Counted from the stretch's first letter, positions 54,410 through 63,958 are shown. The stretch: 64,000 nt of DNA from Neokomagataea thailandica NBRC 106555 (GCF_001598495.1 NZ_BCZB01000001.1:62001-126000), one strand, 5' to 3'. The notes: a model not told the origin generated them from the sequence alone. Numbers and translations are program-made.

Positions 54410-56518
54410 ATGAGCAAGTCCGCTGACGAGGCGTGGTCGGTGACGCCGGCAGCACCAGAGGAACCGGACTTGGTGTGTGAGGGGGAGGAATGTGTTGCCC
54501 CCCCTCGGTGGCGGCGCCTTTTGGCGCGGGCTCCGGCATTGGTTGGCGTGGTACTGCTTGTTGCCGCTGTGACGGTGATTTGGCGTGAGTTAAAGCACTT
54601 ATCGCTGAAGGATATTGGTCATAGCCTTGCGGCAATACCGCACCATGCGTTGATGGCGGGGGCTGCTGCGACGTTTTTGTCGTATTTCGTGTTATCGTTT
54701 TATGATTATTTGGCCTGTGTTCATGTGCGGGCTGATGTGTCGTATCGGCGTTCGGCCTTTGCGGCATTTTGCTCTTATGTGCTTTCCCATAATTTAGGCT
54801 GTGCTGCGATTTCTGGGGCGGCGGTACGCTTTCGTTTATACCGTAGCTGGGGCGTTGCACCTGGGCAGATTGCGCAGATTATAGGCTTTTGTTCCGCGAC
54901 GTATTTGCTCGGAACATGTGCGTTAATTGGCTCGATTTTTCTGCTTGAGCCGCATGCTGTGCCCTCCTTCATTCATATGCCGGCACCGATTTTACAGGCT
55001 ATTGGTGTGGGATGCTGGCTGGTTTTGGGCGCGTATTTGATCTTGTCCCGTTTGGGGCGGGCCGTGACTATTCGCGGTCATGTGATTGAAGTGCCGCGTA
55101 CGCGTATTGCTTTCTCTCAGATTGTTGTGAGTGCTGCGGATATGGCCGCGACCGCGCTGATTGCGTATGCGGTTTTGCCACATCTGCCGCCGCAAGCTCA
55201 TTTCGGTTTTGGGACATTTTTGGCCATTTATATTGCTTCTTACACGGCAGGTTTGATGGCGAATGTACCCGGTGGGTTGGGTGTGTTCGATGGTGCGATG
55301 ATTTTTGCGCTACGACCATATTTACCGGTTGCAGAGATTATGGGCGCCATTCTGGTATTCCGTTTGTTTTACTACATCATTCCGCTCGTGATGGCGGGTT
55401 TGATGTTCGCTGGGCATGAGCTGTTCTTGCGGGGTGAGCAAGCACTTGTTTCAGCCGGGCAAATTCGCCAGAGGATGCGGCCCAGTCAGGTGCTGTTGGA
55501 ATCTGAGGCTGATTTCTCGGTAGCGGTTGCTTCTGGGGTGCAAGCGACCATTGGTGTCGTGTTGGTTGTCTATACCTTATGGGCGCGGTTGCCGCCGTTG
55601 CACGGGGTGTTTTGGGCGGCTGTTGTCCAATTGTCGGGTCTGTCGTTGACCGTGATGGGGGTTGCGCTTTTGGGGCTGGCCTTGGGGCTTCAACAGCGTG
55701 TGGCCTTGGCATGGAAAGTGTCCACAGGCGTTCTGTTGGCCTCTATTGTGTTATTGCTGTTACGTGGCGCGCCTGTACTGGCTGTACTGGGGCCAATTAT
55801 GGCGTTGGTTTTGTTGCTGCCGTTCCGAAATTGTTATTATCGGCGTGCTCATTTGCTCTCTGCGCCGTTGACGCCTTTTATGCTCGCGCCGGTCACATTG
55901 TGGGTGTTGGGCCTTGTGGGTGTTGCATGGGTGGCGATGGAGCGTCATTTGGGGCCAATCTGGTGGCGTGCCATGATTTATGATGCGCATACGGCTGTTG
56001 GGCGTTGGTTTTTGGCATTGTCGGCTGTGTGTGGTCTGGTGGCGCTGCGGGTTGGGATGCGCCGTGCGCGGATACGTTTTGAAGACTGGACGCAAGATAA
56101 CGAGGCTCTTTATCGTAATTTGCCACGTGCCTTGCAGGAGTTCACGCCGCGTCGTCCTAATGGTCTATTATTGGATGAAGCTGGGAAAGCGGCCATTCCT
56201 TTCCTGCGGGCAGGTCAATTTATTATTGGTTTAGGGGACCCTGCCGGTGCAGAGCGGAATGCGATTGCTGCCATTTGGCGTTTGCGGGATTTTGCGCTGC
56301 AAGAAGGCAAGCATTTGGCTTTCGTACAAGTCGGTCCTTCTCTGGTGGCCGTTTATAATGATTTGGGTTTGACGGTTTGCCCCTCAGGGGAGCGCGGTGC
56401 TATATGTTGCCTTACCGAGGACTACCGCCGTGTTAAAGCTTTTCTCATGGGAGAAGAGCGTTTGGCACGCCGTCGAGCCGCTCGGTCGGATGATTTTGCG
56501 CGCGCGGTTCAATCGTGA
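54410..56518 (+). CDS. mprF: MprF-like lysylphosphatidylglycerol flippase with shortened synthase domain
   Basis: A 702-residue membrane protein. The first ~550 residues hold about 14 membrane helices, with flippase-type segments SYVLSHNLGCAAISGAAVRF, YRSWGVAPGQIAQIIGF and ASYTAGLMANVPGGLGVFDG. From about 553 a cytosolic DUF2156 synthase domain begins (FRAGQ-like AGQFIIGLGDPAG, IWRLRDFALQEG, YNDLGLTVCPSGERG). It stops about 45 residues later, whereas full MprF proteins (about 840-880 residues) continue with a second acyltransferase-like half. That half, which contains the aminoacyl-transfer site, appears absent. lysK lies 5 bases upstream, and the marC GTG overlaps its stop (GTGA), so the end is not a recent local break. 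Confidence 0.85.
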   Translation: MSKSADEAWSVTPAAPEEPDLVCEGEECVAPPRWRRLLARAPALVGVVLLVAAVTVIWRELKHLSLKDIGHSLAAIPHHALMAGAAATFLSYFVLSFYDYLACVHVRADVSYRRSAFAAFCSYVLSHNLGCAAISGAAVRFRLYRSWGVAPGQIAQIIGFCSATYLLGTCALIGSIFLLEPHAVPSFIHMPAPILQAIGVGCWLVLGAYLILSRLGRAVTIRGHVIEVPRTRIAFSQIVVSAADMAATALIAYAVLPHLPPQAHFGFGTFLAIYIASYTAGLMANVPGGLGVFDGAMIFALRPYLPVAEIMGAILVFRLFYYIIPLVMAGLMFAGHELFLRGEQALVSAGQIRQRMRPSQVLLESEADFSVAVASGVQATIGVVLVVYTLWARLPPLHGVFWAAVVQLSGLSLTVMGVALLGLALGLQQRVALAWKVSTGVLLASIVLLLLRGAPVLAVLGPIMALVLLLPFRNCYYRRAHLLSAPLTPFMLAPVTLWVLGLVGVAWVAMERHLGPIWWRAMIYDAHTAVGRWFLALSAVCGLVALRVGMRRARIRFEDWTQDNEALYRNLPRALQEFTPRRPNGLLLDEAGKAAIPFLRAGQFIIGLGDPAGAERNAIAAIWRLRDFALQEGKHLAFVQVGPSLVAVYNDLGLTVCPSGERGAICCLTEDYRRVKAFLMGEERLARRRAARSDDFARAVQS

Positions 56519-57213
56519 CTTTGTCTTCTAGTTTTGCAGATGCGGTAACAGCTTGGCTCATCGCATTCCCTGCGTTGTTTTCGATCATTAACCCTTTTGG
56601 GGCGTCCATGATCTTCGCGCAGGCGACAGAAGGCCGAGAGCGGCGGGATGTGCTGGTTTTAGCCCGCTCAGTTGCTCTCAACTCGCTCATTATTTTGTTG
56701 GTATCATTATGGGGGGGAGGCTGGATCCTCCATTTTTTTGGTATCAGCATGGATGCTCTGCGTGTAACGGGCGGCTTGGTTGTTGTGGCGCGTGCATGGG
56801 TGATGTTGCAGCAGCCTAAAGCAAATGAAGAGCGGAAAGAACGTCAAGCCTTGCAAGGTGGGCGGACGGCATCAGCCTTGGATTTGCAGGAACACGCTTT
56901 TTTCCCATTGGCGATGCCTTTTACGGTGGGGCCGGGGAGTATTTCCGTTGCAATTGCACTGAGTACATCACGGCCCGATGCCATGCCTGAGATGCATTAT
57001 CTCATCGGTATTTCTGTGGCGGCAACGGCCATGGCGTTGTTGATAGCCGTTTTATACTCGTATGCTGAGCGCGTTGTGTCGTTCTTAGGTGTGACGGGGG
57101 CGCGTATTGTGAGCCGTTTGGCGGCTTTGATCTTGCTGGCGATTGGTGTGCAGATTCTCGCCTCTGGCGTTTCTGGATTCGTGACGGCTGCGGTGCGTCA
57201 GGCGTTGCATTAG
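56515..57213 (+). CDS. MarC-family integral membrane protein
   Basis: A 232-residue protein with six predicted membrane helices and the MarC pattern: AWLIAFPALFSIINPFGAS, MIFAQATEGRERRDVLVLAR, FFPLAMPFTVGPGSISVAI and VTGARIVSRLAALILLAIGV. MarC was once linked to multiple antibiotic resistance, but its function is unknown; an amino-acid or metabolite exporter role is debated. The start is GTG, overlapping the mprF stop (GTGA), so it is the last gene of the lysK-mprF-marC operon. Confidence 0.92.
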   Translation: MTLSSSFADAVTAWLIAFPALFSIINPFGASMIFAQATEGRERRDVLVLARSVALNSLIILLVSLWGGGWILHFFGISMDALRVTGGLVVVARAWVMLQQPKANEERKERQALQGGRTASALDLQEHAFFPLAMPFTVGPGSISVAIALSTSRPDAMPEMHYLIGISVAATAMALLIAVLYSYAERVVSFLGVTGARIVSRLAALILLAIGVQILASGVSGFVTAAVRQALH

Positions 57214-57233
57214 GCGCCTGACGCTTAGGGGTA

Positions 57234-57800
57234 TTAGTCTTCGTATTCTGGGACAAGTGGCATATCTGGGCACCAAGCATACTCGGCTTGTGGGACATAG
57301 GTGTGCTGGCCAAAGCCTTTGAGGCTCTCAAAGAGCGTGACGTGCTGCACATTCATGGGAGCGCTGCGGAAGAGATTATGCGCTTGGACCCAGCGTGCTG
57401 CTTCTTCGCGGCGTGAAGAACTGAGGTGACCAAGGGCAATCTCGGGGTGAAAGCGTTTACGTAGGGTTGTGCATCCTGCGCGGCGAAGGTGCCTTTCAAT
57501 GTTGGTTTGAAGGTTGGTCAGTGCCTCGCTGCGCTCTACGTGAATTGTGAGCGTGTCGTTGGTTGTATTCTCGCGCAGTCCCGCACCGAGAAGAGAAAGG
57601 TCAAACGGTTCCCATGATAAGCGTGAGAGGGCGAGGTCTATGTCTTCTTGGTCTGCGCGTGAGGAGACTTCACCGATGAATCGTAGGGTGAGGTGATAAT
57701 TCTCTTTAGGAATCCACTGAACATTGGGGAGTGATCCACGGAGGAGGGCGAGTTCCTCACGCAGGGCGTCGGAAAGGTCGAGGGCGACGAAAAGTCTCAC
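57234..57800 (-). CDS. thpR: ThpR-like RNA 2',3'-cyclic phosphodiesterase with degenerate second motif
   Basis: A 188-residue protein of the 2H phosphoesterase superfamily, LigT/ThpR branch. It opens MRLFVALDLSDALREEL and has the first catalytic motif in KENYHLTLRFIGEV (His36-x-Thr38). The expected second His-x-Thr, in the family context F-x-P-H-x-T-L, reads RFHPEIALGHL: Glu120 and Ala122 replace the catalytic pair, and a His sits two residues earlier (118). Catalysis may be lost or altered. It is convergent with marC and divergent from the BI-1 gene. The C-terminal LFESLKGFGQHTYVPQAEYA is typical of the family. Confidence 0.88.
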   Translation of the reverse strand: MRLFVALDLSDALREELALLRGSLPNVQWIPKENYHLTLRFIGEVSSRADQEDIDLALSRLSWEPFDLSLLGAGLRENTTNDTLTIHVERSEALTNLQTNIERHLRRAGCTTLRKRFHPEIALGHLSSSRREEAARWVQAHNLFRSAPMNVQHVTLFESLKGFGQHTYVPQAEYAWCPDMPLVPEYED

Positions 57801-57967
57801 TGTGGCGCTCCCTAAAAAGGCTATAACCGCAAAAAGACGGTTTATGGATGCAGGATTTCTTGACGAGGATCAGAAAAACCCCACATTCATAGAGTGTACC
57901 GGCGAGCCAGCAGGGTTCGTCAAGCGCCCTTGTGTTACGATAGGGCCCAACTGGAAAATAAGGTGTC

Positions 57968-58738
57968 ATGGCGTTTAATACCAATTTCGGCAGAGCTGGC
58001 GTTCAAGCCGGGGTCGGCAATCTTGATGAAGGTCTGCGGGCCTATATGTGTCGCGTGTTTAACTGGATGGCCCTTGGCCTCGTGATAACGGGGGCTGTCG
58101 CTTATGCAGTTGCGGAGACGGCGCTGAAAGCGTTGTTTTTTCATGGCGTGGCGTTGCCGAACGGTTTGGTCGTGCAGCGCCCGACACTGCTGGGTGATCT
58201 TGCGATCTTTGCGCCGATGGTTTTTGTGTTTGTGATGTCATTTGGGATCAATCGTTTGTCCCGGCCGGCCGTGCAGGCGCTTTTTCTCGTGTTCAGCGCA
58301 ACGATGGGGGCGAGTCTCTCAAATATCTTGTTGAGTTACACGGGTGTTTCGGTCGCGCGGACTTTTTTCATTAGTGCAACCATGTTCGCGGCGATGGCGT
58401 TGTGGGGTTATACCACATGTACGAGCTTGGCGCGTCTTGGTTCGTTTTTATTGATGGGGCTGATTGGCCTTGTGGTGGCGTCTTTAGTGAATATGTTCCT
58501 GCATAGCTCAGGCCTGAGCATGTTGTCGTCTGTTGTGGGGGTTGGTGTATTCACGTTGTTGGCGGCTTATGACACGCAGCGTATTAAGGTTAGTTATCAA
58601 AATATGGCCTTTAATTATGATGCGGAGACTGTTTCACGCCTCAGCATTTATGATGCCTTGTCTATGTATCTAAACTTTATCAATCTATTTCAGTATATGC
58701 TTCAGTTCTTTGGAGTTCGTTCAGGAAATAATGACTAA
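57968..58738 (+). CDS. Bax inhibitor-1/YccA-family membrane protein
   Basis: A 256-residue BI-1 (UPF0005) protein with seven predicted membrane helices. Segments LDEGLRAYMCRVFNWMALGL, FISATMFAAMALWGYTT, LLMGLIGLVVASLVNMFLHS and YDTQRIKVSYQNM fit the family. Bacterial members act as pH-dependent calcium leak channels or modulate FtsH. The ATG at 57968 begins AFNTNFGRAGVQAG, the usual hydrophilic start. It stands alone, with a terminator 30 bases after the stop. Confidence 0.93.
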   Translation: MAFNTNFGRAGVQAGVGNLDEGLRAYMCRVFNWMALGLVITGAVAYAVAETALKALFFHGVALPNGLVVQRPTLLGDLAIFAPMVFVFVMSFGINRLSRPAVQALFLVFSATMGASLSNILLSYTGVSVARTFFISATMFAAMALWGYTTCTSLARLGSFLLMGLIGLVVASLVNMFLHSSGLSMLSSVVGVGVFTLLAAYDTQRIKVSYQNMAFNYDAETVSRLSIYDALSMYLNFINLFQYMLQFFGVRSGNND

Positions 58739-58756
58739 TAAAAATTTCACGAATAA

Positions 58757-58770
58757 TTGATTTGTATCAA
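58757..58770. promoter_or_regulatory. Perfect FNR box consensus
   Basis: TTGATTTGTATCAA fits TTGAT-N4-ATCAA exactly. It lies between the BI-1 stop and the terminator stem, whose first bases it overlaps, and 420 bases before cyoA. Function is uncertain because of this distance. Confidence 0.55.
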
Positions 58771-58798
58771 AAGCGCCCTGAATAGGGTGCTTTTTTTT
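58769..58798 (+). terminator. Intrinsic terminator after BI-1 gene
   Basis: AAAAGCGCCCT and AGGGTGCTTTT pair over 11 bases (one G-T) with a GAAT loop and a T-run. Confidence 0.92.
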
Positions 58799-59189
58799 AT
58801 GTATCATGGACTAAAATAGTCTTAATTATTTAATTAGATCTAGTTTAGTACACATTAAAAAAATGTAATGTAAAAATACGAAGTTGTGAGCATATTTCCT
58901 TAAATGTGGCTAAAAACTGCCATTTATAAGGCGGTTGTTTTCTGAAATAGAGAAAAGTCTCTGCATAAAGCAAGGCGCAAAAAACCTTGTGTTTCAGCCA
59001 ATTCAGGCGGAAATAAACGGAGACGAGAGACCTGTGTGCCTCTGTTGTTTGTTATGCAGGAACCGAAAGATCGGGGCCTGACGCTAATTTGGAGAAGGGG
59101 ATAGCCAAGGTGTTGGAGTGTTCGAGTGTTTTTGGAGCACCCTATACGCCATCGCTCTTTCTATTCTTTGCTCACTGCCGGAACGGAAG
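58799..59189. other. Long AT-rich upstream region of the cyo operon
   Basis: About 390 bases without a gene, the likely promoter and long leader of cyoABCD. A weak stem AACTGCC/GGCGGTT (58915-58936) followed by TGTTTT could act as an early terminator. No further recognisable site was seen; an in-frame extension of cyoA to 59118 is not convincing. Confidence 0.6.
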
Positions 59190-60125
59190 ATGAAAGCAGG
59201 ACCGATGAAGAAATCCTGGCGATATCTCCCAGCGTTGCCAGCGCTGATGCTTTCGGGCTGTACGGTTGATCTGCTTCAACCTGCGGGTCCGATTGCAGAA
59301 ATGGACAGTAAGGTCATGATCCTTGAGTTCGTGATCATGCTGCTGATCGTAATTCCAACTATTATTGCGACACTGGTTTTTGCTTGGAAGTATCGTGCTT
59401 CCAATAAACAAGCAGAATACCTTCCCACATGGGACCACTCGACGAAGATTGAAATTTTTGTATGGGGTATCCCTGCGATTATTATCCTCGTTTTGGGGGC
59501 TATTTCTTGGTGGAGTACGCATGCGTATGACCCATATCGCCCACTGCAAACGACTGGAAACGTTAAGCCCTTGAATATTCAGGTTGTTTCTCTCGACTGG
59601 AAATGGCTGTTTATCTATCCGGATCAAGGGATTGCAACGATTAATCAATTGGCTGTCCCGACCAATACGCCACTGAATTTTGAAATGACGTCTGACACGG
59701 TGATGACCTCGTTCTTCATTCCGCGTCTTGGTTCTATGATTTACGTCATGCCGGGTCAGCAAACGCAGCTGCATCTTCTGGCCAGTGAAGCGGGCAATTA
59801 TCTGGGCGAGGCATCCCACTATAGTGGTCGTGGCTTCTCAGATATGAATTTCCGTACTTTGGCGATGGATAAAGCGGGTTTTGATGCATGGGTAGAGAAG
59901 GTGAAGTCGAGCTCAGATGGGCTGGATGCAGCGTCTTACCCCAGCTATGCCGCTCCGCAAGAGGCTGCGCCGGTTCATTATTTCTCTCATGTCCAGCCTG
60001 AGCTCTTTGATGGGATTGTGGCTAAATACAACAATGGCATGATGGTTGAGAAAACGACCGGTAAGGTCATCCACATGCCGGCTGCTGGCGCAGGCAGCAT
60101 GTCTGACATGAATATGAAGGAATAA
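59190..60125 (+). CDS. cyoA: Cytochrome bo3 ubiquinol oxidase subunit II
   Basis: A 311-residue lipoprotein subunit. The signal [19 protein letters not shown] ends in a lipobox (LSGC); two membrane helices follow ([39 protein letters not shown]), then the periplasmic cupredoxin domain ([20 protein letters not shown]). The copper-A ligands of cytochrome c oxidases are replaced ([19 protein letters not shown]), so it is a quinol oxidase. The start is ATG 59190 with GGAA upstream; ATG 59205 is possible. It is first in cyoABCD. Confidence 0.96.
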   Translation: MKAGPMKKSWRYLPALPALMLSGCTVDLLQPAGPIAEMDSKVMILEFVIMLLIVIPTIIATLVFAWKYRASNKQAEYLPTWDHSTKIEIFVWGIPAIIILVLGAISWWSTHAYDPYRPLQTTGNVKPLNIQVVSLDWKWLFIYPDQGIATINQLAVPTNTPLNFEMTSDTVMTSFFIPRLGSMIYVMPGQQTQLHLLASEAGNYLGEASHYSGRGFSDMNFRTLAMDKAGFDAWVEKVKSSSDGLDAASYPSYAAPQEAAPVHYFSHVQPELFDGIVAKYNNGMMVEKTTGKVIHMPAAGAGSMSDMNMKE

Positions 60126-60130
60126 GACGG

Positions 60131-62122
60131 ATGCTCGGAAAGCTTTCGCTCTCTGCCATTCCTGTCGATGTGCCGATTCTCGTCGGAACATTTGCTGGTG
60201 TGGCCATCATTGGTCTTGTTGTGCTTGCAGCAGTGACCTATTTCGGCAAATGGGGTTATCTCTGGCGTGAATGGTTGACGACTGTTGACCATAAGCGTCT
60301 TGCCGTCATGTATATTATTCTGGCGATTGTGATGCTGTTCCGTGGTTTTGCGGATGCGGTCATGATGCGTAGCCAGCTTGCCCTCGCCTATAACGGCAAC
60401 CCCGGTTACCTGCCGCCGCACCATTATGATCAGATTTTTACCGCGCATGGTACGATCATGATCTTCTTCATGGCGATGGCATTTATGACAGGGCTTTTGA
60501 ACCTTGTTGTGCCGTTGCAAATTGGTGCGCGTGACGTTGCGTTCCCGTTCCTGAACTCCTTCAGCTTCTACATGACTCTGATTGGTGCGCTGCTGATCAA
60601 CATCTCGTTGTTTATCGGTGAGTTTGCTCAGACGGGTTGGTTGGTTTACCCACCGCTGTCTGAAATGCAGTTCAGCCCCGGCGTTGGTGTGGATTACTAC
60701 ATCTGGGCCGTGCAGATTTCGGGTGTTGGTACGCTGCTGACGGGTGTGAACTTCTTCACGACCATCGTTAAGATGCGCGCTCCGGGTATGACATGGATGA
60801 AGCTGCCAGTCTTTACGTGGACAGCGCTTTGTACCACCGTTCTGATCCTCATGTCCTTCCCGATCCTGACGGTGACGCTTGGGATGCTGAGCTTGGACCG
60901 TTACCTGGGCATGCACTTCTTTACGAATGATGCTGGCGGTAACGTCATGCTGTACCTGAACCTTATTTGGGCTTGGGGACATCCAGAAGTTTATATTCTG
61001 GTCATACCAGCATTTGGTGTTTTCTCAGAAGTTACGGCAACATTCTCCCGTAAGCCGCTCTTTGGCTACAGCACCATGGTGTATGCAACATGTTCGATCA
61101 TGGTGCTGGCAATGGTTGTGTGGGTCCATCACTTCTTCACGATGGGCGCGGGTGCAGACGTTAATACATTCTTCGGTATCGCCACGATGGTGATTGCTGT
61201 GCCGACGGGTGTGAAGATCTTTAACTGGCTCTTCACCATGTATAAGGGGCGTATTGAGTTCACGTCTCCGATGTACTGGACCGTTGGCTTCATGGTGACC
61301 TTCTCGATCGGTGGTATGACCGGTGTGATGATGGCGATGCCTGCTGCTGACTGGATCGTGCATAACTCCTTGTTCCTGATTGCTCACTTCCATAACGTGA
61401 TTATCGGCGGTGTGTATTTCGGTTATATTGCGGGTCTGAACTACTGGTTCCCGAAAGCATTTGGCTTCAAGCTTAATGAAAAATTGGGAAAATGTTCGTT
61501 CTGGTGCTGGTTCATTGGGTTCTATGTGGCCTTCATACCGCTTTATATCCTCGGCCTTGAGGGCATGACGCGTCGTGTGAACCATTATAACAACCCAGAT
61601 TGGTACCCTTGGGAGCTGGTTGCTGCCGGTGGCGCCGCGATTATTGCGCTGGGTGTGGTTTTCCAAGTACTGCAAATTTACGTCTCTATCCGTGATCGTA
61701 ACTTGCCAGAAAACCGTGACTTGACGGGTGACGCATGGGGTACAGGTCGTACGTTGGAATGGGCTATTTCTTCACCACCACCGGCTTATAACTTTGCTGT
61801 TATTCCGAAGGTTTATGGTCTGGACACGTTCCATATCGAGAAAGAAATGGGCCGTCCGGCACATGGTCAGGCTCTTGCGCCGATCCATATGCCCAAGAAC
61901 ACGTCTGCTGGTGTGTTTATTGGGGCGTTCACATTCATCTTCGGTTTCGCGGCGGTGTGGTACATTTGGTGGCTGGCAGGCTTGGGCCTGTTGGGTATCC
62001 TGGTAACCTGGATCCTGCGTAGCGCGAATGAGGACATTGATTATTATGTCCCTGTCAGCGAAGTGGAACATGACGAGGAAGTTTATTCCCGTCGTCTTGC
62101 AGCCGCACAGGCTGCGGAATAA
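60131..62122 (+). CDS. cyoB: Cytochrome bo3 ubiquinol oxidase subunit I
   Basis: A 663-residue, 15-helix catalytic subunit, the same length as E. coli CyoB. Quinone-site residues keep the E. coli numbering: Arg71, Asp75 (RGFADAVMM), His98, Gln101 ([11 protein letters not shown]), with haem b ligand His106. The binuclear centre shows [16 protein letters not shown] and AHFHNVIIG. It oxidises ubiquinol and reduces oxygen to water while pumping protons. It starts 5 bases after cyoA, and cyoC follows. Quinone specificity is read from these residues and is a strong inference. Confidence 0.98.
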   Translation: MLGKLSLSAIPVDVPILVGTFAGVAIIGLVVLAAVTYFGKWGYLWREWLTTVDHKRLAVMYIILAIVMLFRGFADAVMMRSQLALAYNGNPGYLPPHHYDQIFTAHGTIMIFFMAMAFMTGLLNLVVPLQIGARDVAFPFLNSFSFYMTLIGALLINISLFIGEFAQTGWLVYPPLSEMQFSPGVGVDYYIWAVQISGVGTLLTGVNFFTTIVKMRAPGMTWMKLPVFTWTALCTTVLILMSFPILTVTLGMLSLDRYLGMHFFTNDAGGNVMLYLNLIWAWGHPEVYILVIPAFGVFSEVTATFSRKPLFGYSTMVYATCSIMVLAMVVWVHHFFTMGAGADVNTFFGIATMVIAVPTGVKIFNWLFTMYKGRIEFTSPMYWTVGFMVTFSIGGMTGVMMAMPAADWIVHNSLFLIAHFHNVIIGGVYFGYIAGLNYWFPKAFGFKLNEKLGKCSFWCWFIGFYVAFIPLYILGLEGMTRRVNHYNNPDWYPWELVAAGGAAIIALGVVFQVLQIYVSIRDRNLPENRDLTGDAWGTGRTLEWAISSPPPAYNFAVIPKVYGLDTFHIEKEMGRPAHGQALAPIHMPKNTSAGVFIGAFTFIFGFAAVWYIWWLAGLGLLGILVTWILRSANEDIDYYVPVSEVEHDEEVYSRRLAAAQAAE

Positions 62123-62140
62123 GGGGGGCGTAAGCTGATT

Positions 62141-62761
62141 ATGGCTCACGAAGCAACAATGTCGCCTGCGGCACATGCAGATCATCACGATGGGGAACAT
62201 CATCACGAGACTCCCAATGTGTTTGGTTTCTGGGTGTACCTGATGACGGACTGCGTCCTGTTCGGCACCATCTTTGCTGTATTCGCAGTGATGCGAAATC
62301 AGTTTGCAGGTGGTCCGACGGGCAAAGAACTGTTTGACCTTCAGAATGTTGGTATTGAGACAGCAATTTTGCTGTTCTCATCCATCACCTACGGTTTTGC
62401 ATCGATTAATGCGCATGCGCAGAAGAAAGGGGCAGTTCTCCTTTGGCTTGCTGTGACGTTTCTTCTCGGTGCGTCTTTCGTAGGACTTGAGGTTAACGAA
62501 TTCCATCACATGATTGCGGAGGGCAATGGCCCTGACCGTTCAGCATTCTTGTCAGCGTTTTTCACGTTGGTTGGTACGCACGGTCTGCACGTAACGTGCG
62601 GTTTGATCTGGATGGTGGTTCTGATGGTTCAGATGTTGGGCCGACAAGGGCTGAAGCCACGGATGATGGACAAGCTCGCTTGCCTCAGCCTCTTCTGGCA
62701 CTTTTTGGACATCGTTTGGATCTGCGTTTTCTCCTTTGTCTATCTTGCGAGTACGCTCTAA
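62141..62761 (+). CDS. cyoC: Cytochrome bo3 ubiquinol oxidase subunit III
   Basis: A 206-residue, five-helix subunit. A His-rich start (HADHHDGEHHHE) precedes VFGFWVYLMTDCVLFGTIFA, VGLEVNEFHHMI, TLVGTHGLHVTCGLIWMVV and LFWHFLDIVWICVFSFVYL. It stabilises the oxidase and supports the proton pathway. The stop TAA shares its last A with the cyoD ATG. Confidence 0.96.
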   Translation: MAHEATMSPAAHADHHDGEHHHETPNVFGFWVYLMTDCVLFGTIFAVFAVMRNQFAGGPTGKELFDLQNVGIETAILLFSSITYGFASINAHAQKKGAVLLWLAVTFLLGASFVGLEVNEFHHMIAEGNGPDRSAFLSAFFTLVGTHGLHVTCGLIWMVVLMVQMLGRQGLKPRMMDKLACLSLFWHFLDIVWICVFSFVYLASTL

Positions 62762-63096
62762 TGGCCCAAGCTTCTCACTCATCCGGGGCGAGCAATAGCC
62801 ACGGATCTTACTCCGCTTATCTGATTGGTTTTGTACTGGCTGTTATCCTGACGGTGGCGTCTTTCGCTGCGGTCATGGCTCATGCCTTGTCTCCGGGCAT
62901 GGCGATTGTGGTTCTGTCAGTCTTGGCCGTGGTTCAGATTTTTGTGCATTTGGTGTTCTTCCTGCATATGAACGGTAGTTCTGAGCAGTATTGGAACTTG
63001 TTGTGCTTCTTGGTCGCAGTAGCGACGGTGGTCATCGTTATCGGTGGTACGCTGTTCATTATGCACGATACGGCCATGAACATGATGTCACGCTAA
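62761..63096 (+). CDS. cyoD: Cytochrome bo3 ubiquinol oxidase subunit IV
   Basis: A 111-residue, three-helix subunit starting MAQASHSSGASNSHGSYSAY, followed by LIGFVLAVILTVASFAAVMA, MAIVVLSVLAVVQIFVHLVF with FLHMNGSSEQYWNL, and a final helix. It assists assembly of the oxidase. Its ATG overlaps the cyoC stop (TAATG). A strong terminator follows, so cyoE (haem O synthase) is not part of this operon. Confidence 0.95.
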   Translation: MAQASHSSGASNSHGSYSAYLIGFVLAVILTVASFAAVMAHALSPGMAIVVLSVLAVVQIFVHLVFFLHMNGSSEQYWNLLCFLVAVATVVIVIGGTLFIMHDTAMNMMSR

Positions 63097-63123
63097 ACGT
63101 TTCTTGAAACGTTGAATGTGTTG

Positions 63124-63156
63124 AGCCGGTGGGGGAAACCTCACCGGCTTTTTTTT
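63124..63156 (+). terminator. Intrinsic terminator of cyoABCD
   Basis: AGCCGGTG and CACCGGCT form the stem, followed by eight T. Confidence 0.93.
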
Positions 63157-63176
63157 GTATGATCATGAAGGCGTAC

Positions 63177-63213
63177 AAAAAAAAGCCCGACACGAAGATG
63201 TGTCGGGCTTTTT
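63177..63213. terminator. Bidirectional terminator, mainly for fdxA
   Basis: AAAAAAAAGCCCGACAC and GTGTCGGGCTTTTT form a 10-bp stem, with an A-run giving a U-run for the minus-strand fdxA transcript. Confidence 0.93.
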
Positions 63214-63238
63214 CGTGATCCTCGCAGGAGAGCGGGGA

Positions 63239-63571
63239 TTAGTCTTTGTGCGGTGCTTCGGAGAGAAGGCCAGCTTTGTCTGGCTTATCTTTCCATTCTT
63301 CAGCATCAGCAGGTTGTTCACCTTTGCGCGTGATGTTTGGCCATTGTGCGGCGAGGCGTGAGTTTGTCTCAATCCATGCTTCAGCGCGGCCATCACTATC
63401 TGGGAAGATCGCTTCTGCAGGGCATTCTGGTTCACAGACGCCGCAGTCAATGCATTCGTCAGGATTGATCACTAGGAAGTTTTCGCCGGCATAGAAACAG
63501 TCTACGGGGCAAACTTCGACGCAATCCATGAACTTGCAGCGGATGCAGTTCTCGGTGACCACATAGGCCAT
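63239..63571 (-). CDS. fdxA: Seven-iron ferredoxin FdxA
   Basis: A 110-residue ferredoxin carrying [3Fe-4S] and [4Fe-4S] clusters. Cysteines at 9, 17, 21, 40, 43, 46 and 50 ([32 protein letters not shown]) match the Azotobacter FdI ligands shifted by one; Cys12 and Cys25 are extra, as in the family. It is a low-potential electron carrier. GGAG lies 7 bases before the ATG at 63571, which is preferred over the upstream in-frame start. S4-protein and ferredoxin genes often follow a helicase gene in Alphaproteobacteria. Confidence 0.95.
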   Translation of the reverse strand: MAYVVTENCIRCKFMDCVEVCPVDCFYAGENFLVINPDECIDCGVCEPECPAEAIFPDSDGRAEAWIETNSRLAAQWPNITRKGEQPADAEEWKDKPDKAGLLSEAPHKD

Positions 63572-63650
63572 AGATGTCTCCAATCTGTCTTGGTGGCTTG
63601 GTTTAGCACCGGTCTTTCATTGATGACGGATGATATGCGAGTGTTTTTGG

Positions 63651-63947
63651 TCAGACGCAAGCGTCTTCACTGTGTGTTGTGACGTTCTCATAAAGCAGTG
63701 TGGCTTCTGAAGCAGGGCCACGGCGTGTGCCTAAGGCGCGAATAATCCAGACATGGACATCATCTTGAGGGTACCGTGGTGGGAGTGTCACGGTATCGCC
63801 AATGCGGAGTTTGGCGTGTGGTTTGTTGGTTGGCTGGCCATTAATGCGGGCAAATCCACGTGTAATATAGGCAGCGCTGATGCTGCGTGTTTTTGCGAAA
63901 CGTGCGTAATAAAGCCAAAGATCAAAGCGTTGAAAATCAGTCGACAT
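63651..63947 (-). CDS. S4-domain RNA-binding protein (HslR/Hsp15-like)
   Basis: A 98-residue protein with an S4 domain: QRFDLWLYYARFAKTRSISA, AYITRGFARINGQPTNKP and LRIGDTVTL. The rest is short (VHVWIIRALGTRRGPAS). Hsp15 binds stalled 50S subunits carrying nascent chains. It is likely cytosolic, and its gene starts 11 bases after the end of the upstream gene in the same direction. Confidence 0.9.
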   Translation of the reverse strand: MSTDFQRFDLWLYYARFAKTRSISAAYITRGFARINGQPTNKPHAKLRIGDTVTLPPRYPQDDVHVWIIRALGTRRGPASEATLLYENVTTHSEDACV

Positions 63948-63958
63948 CGGGTGTGTGC

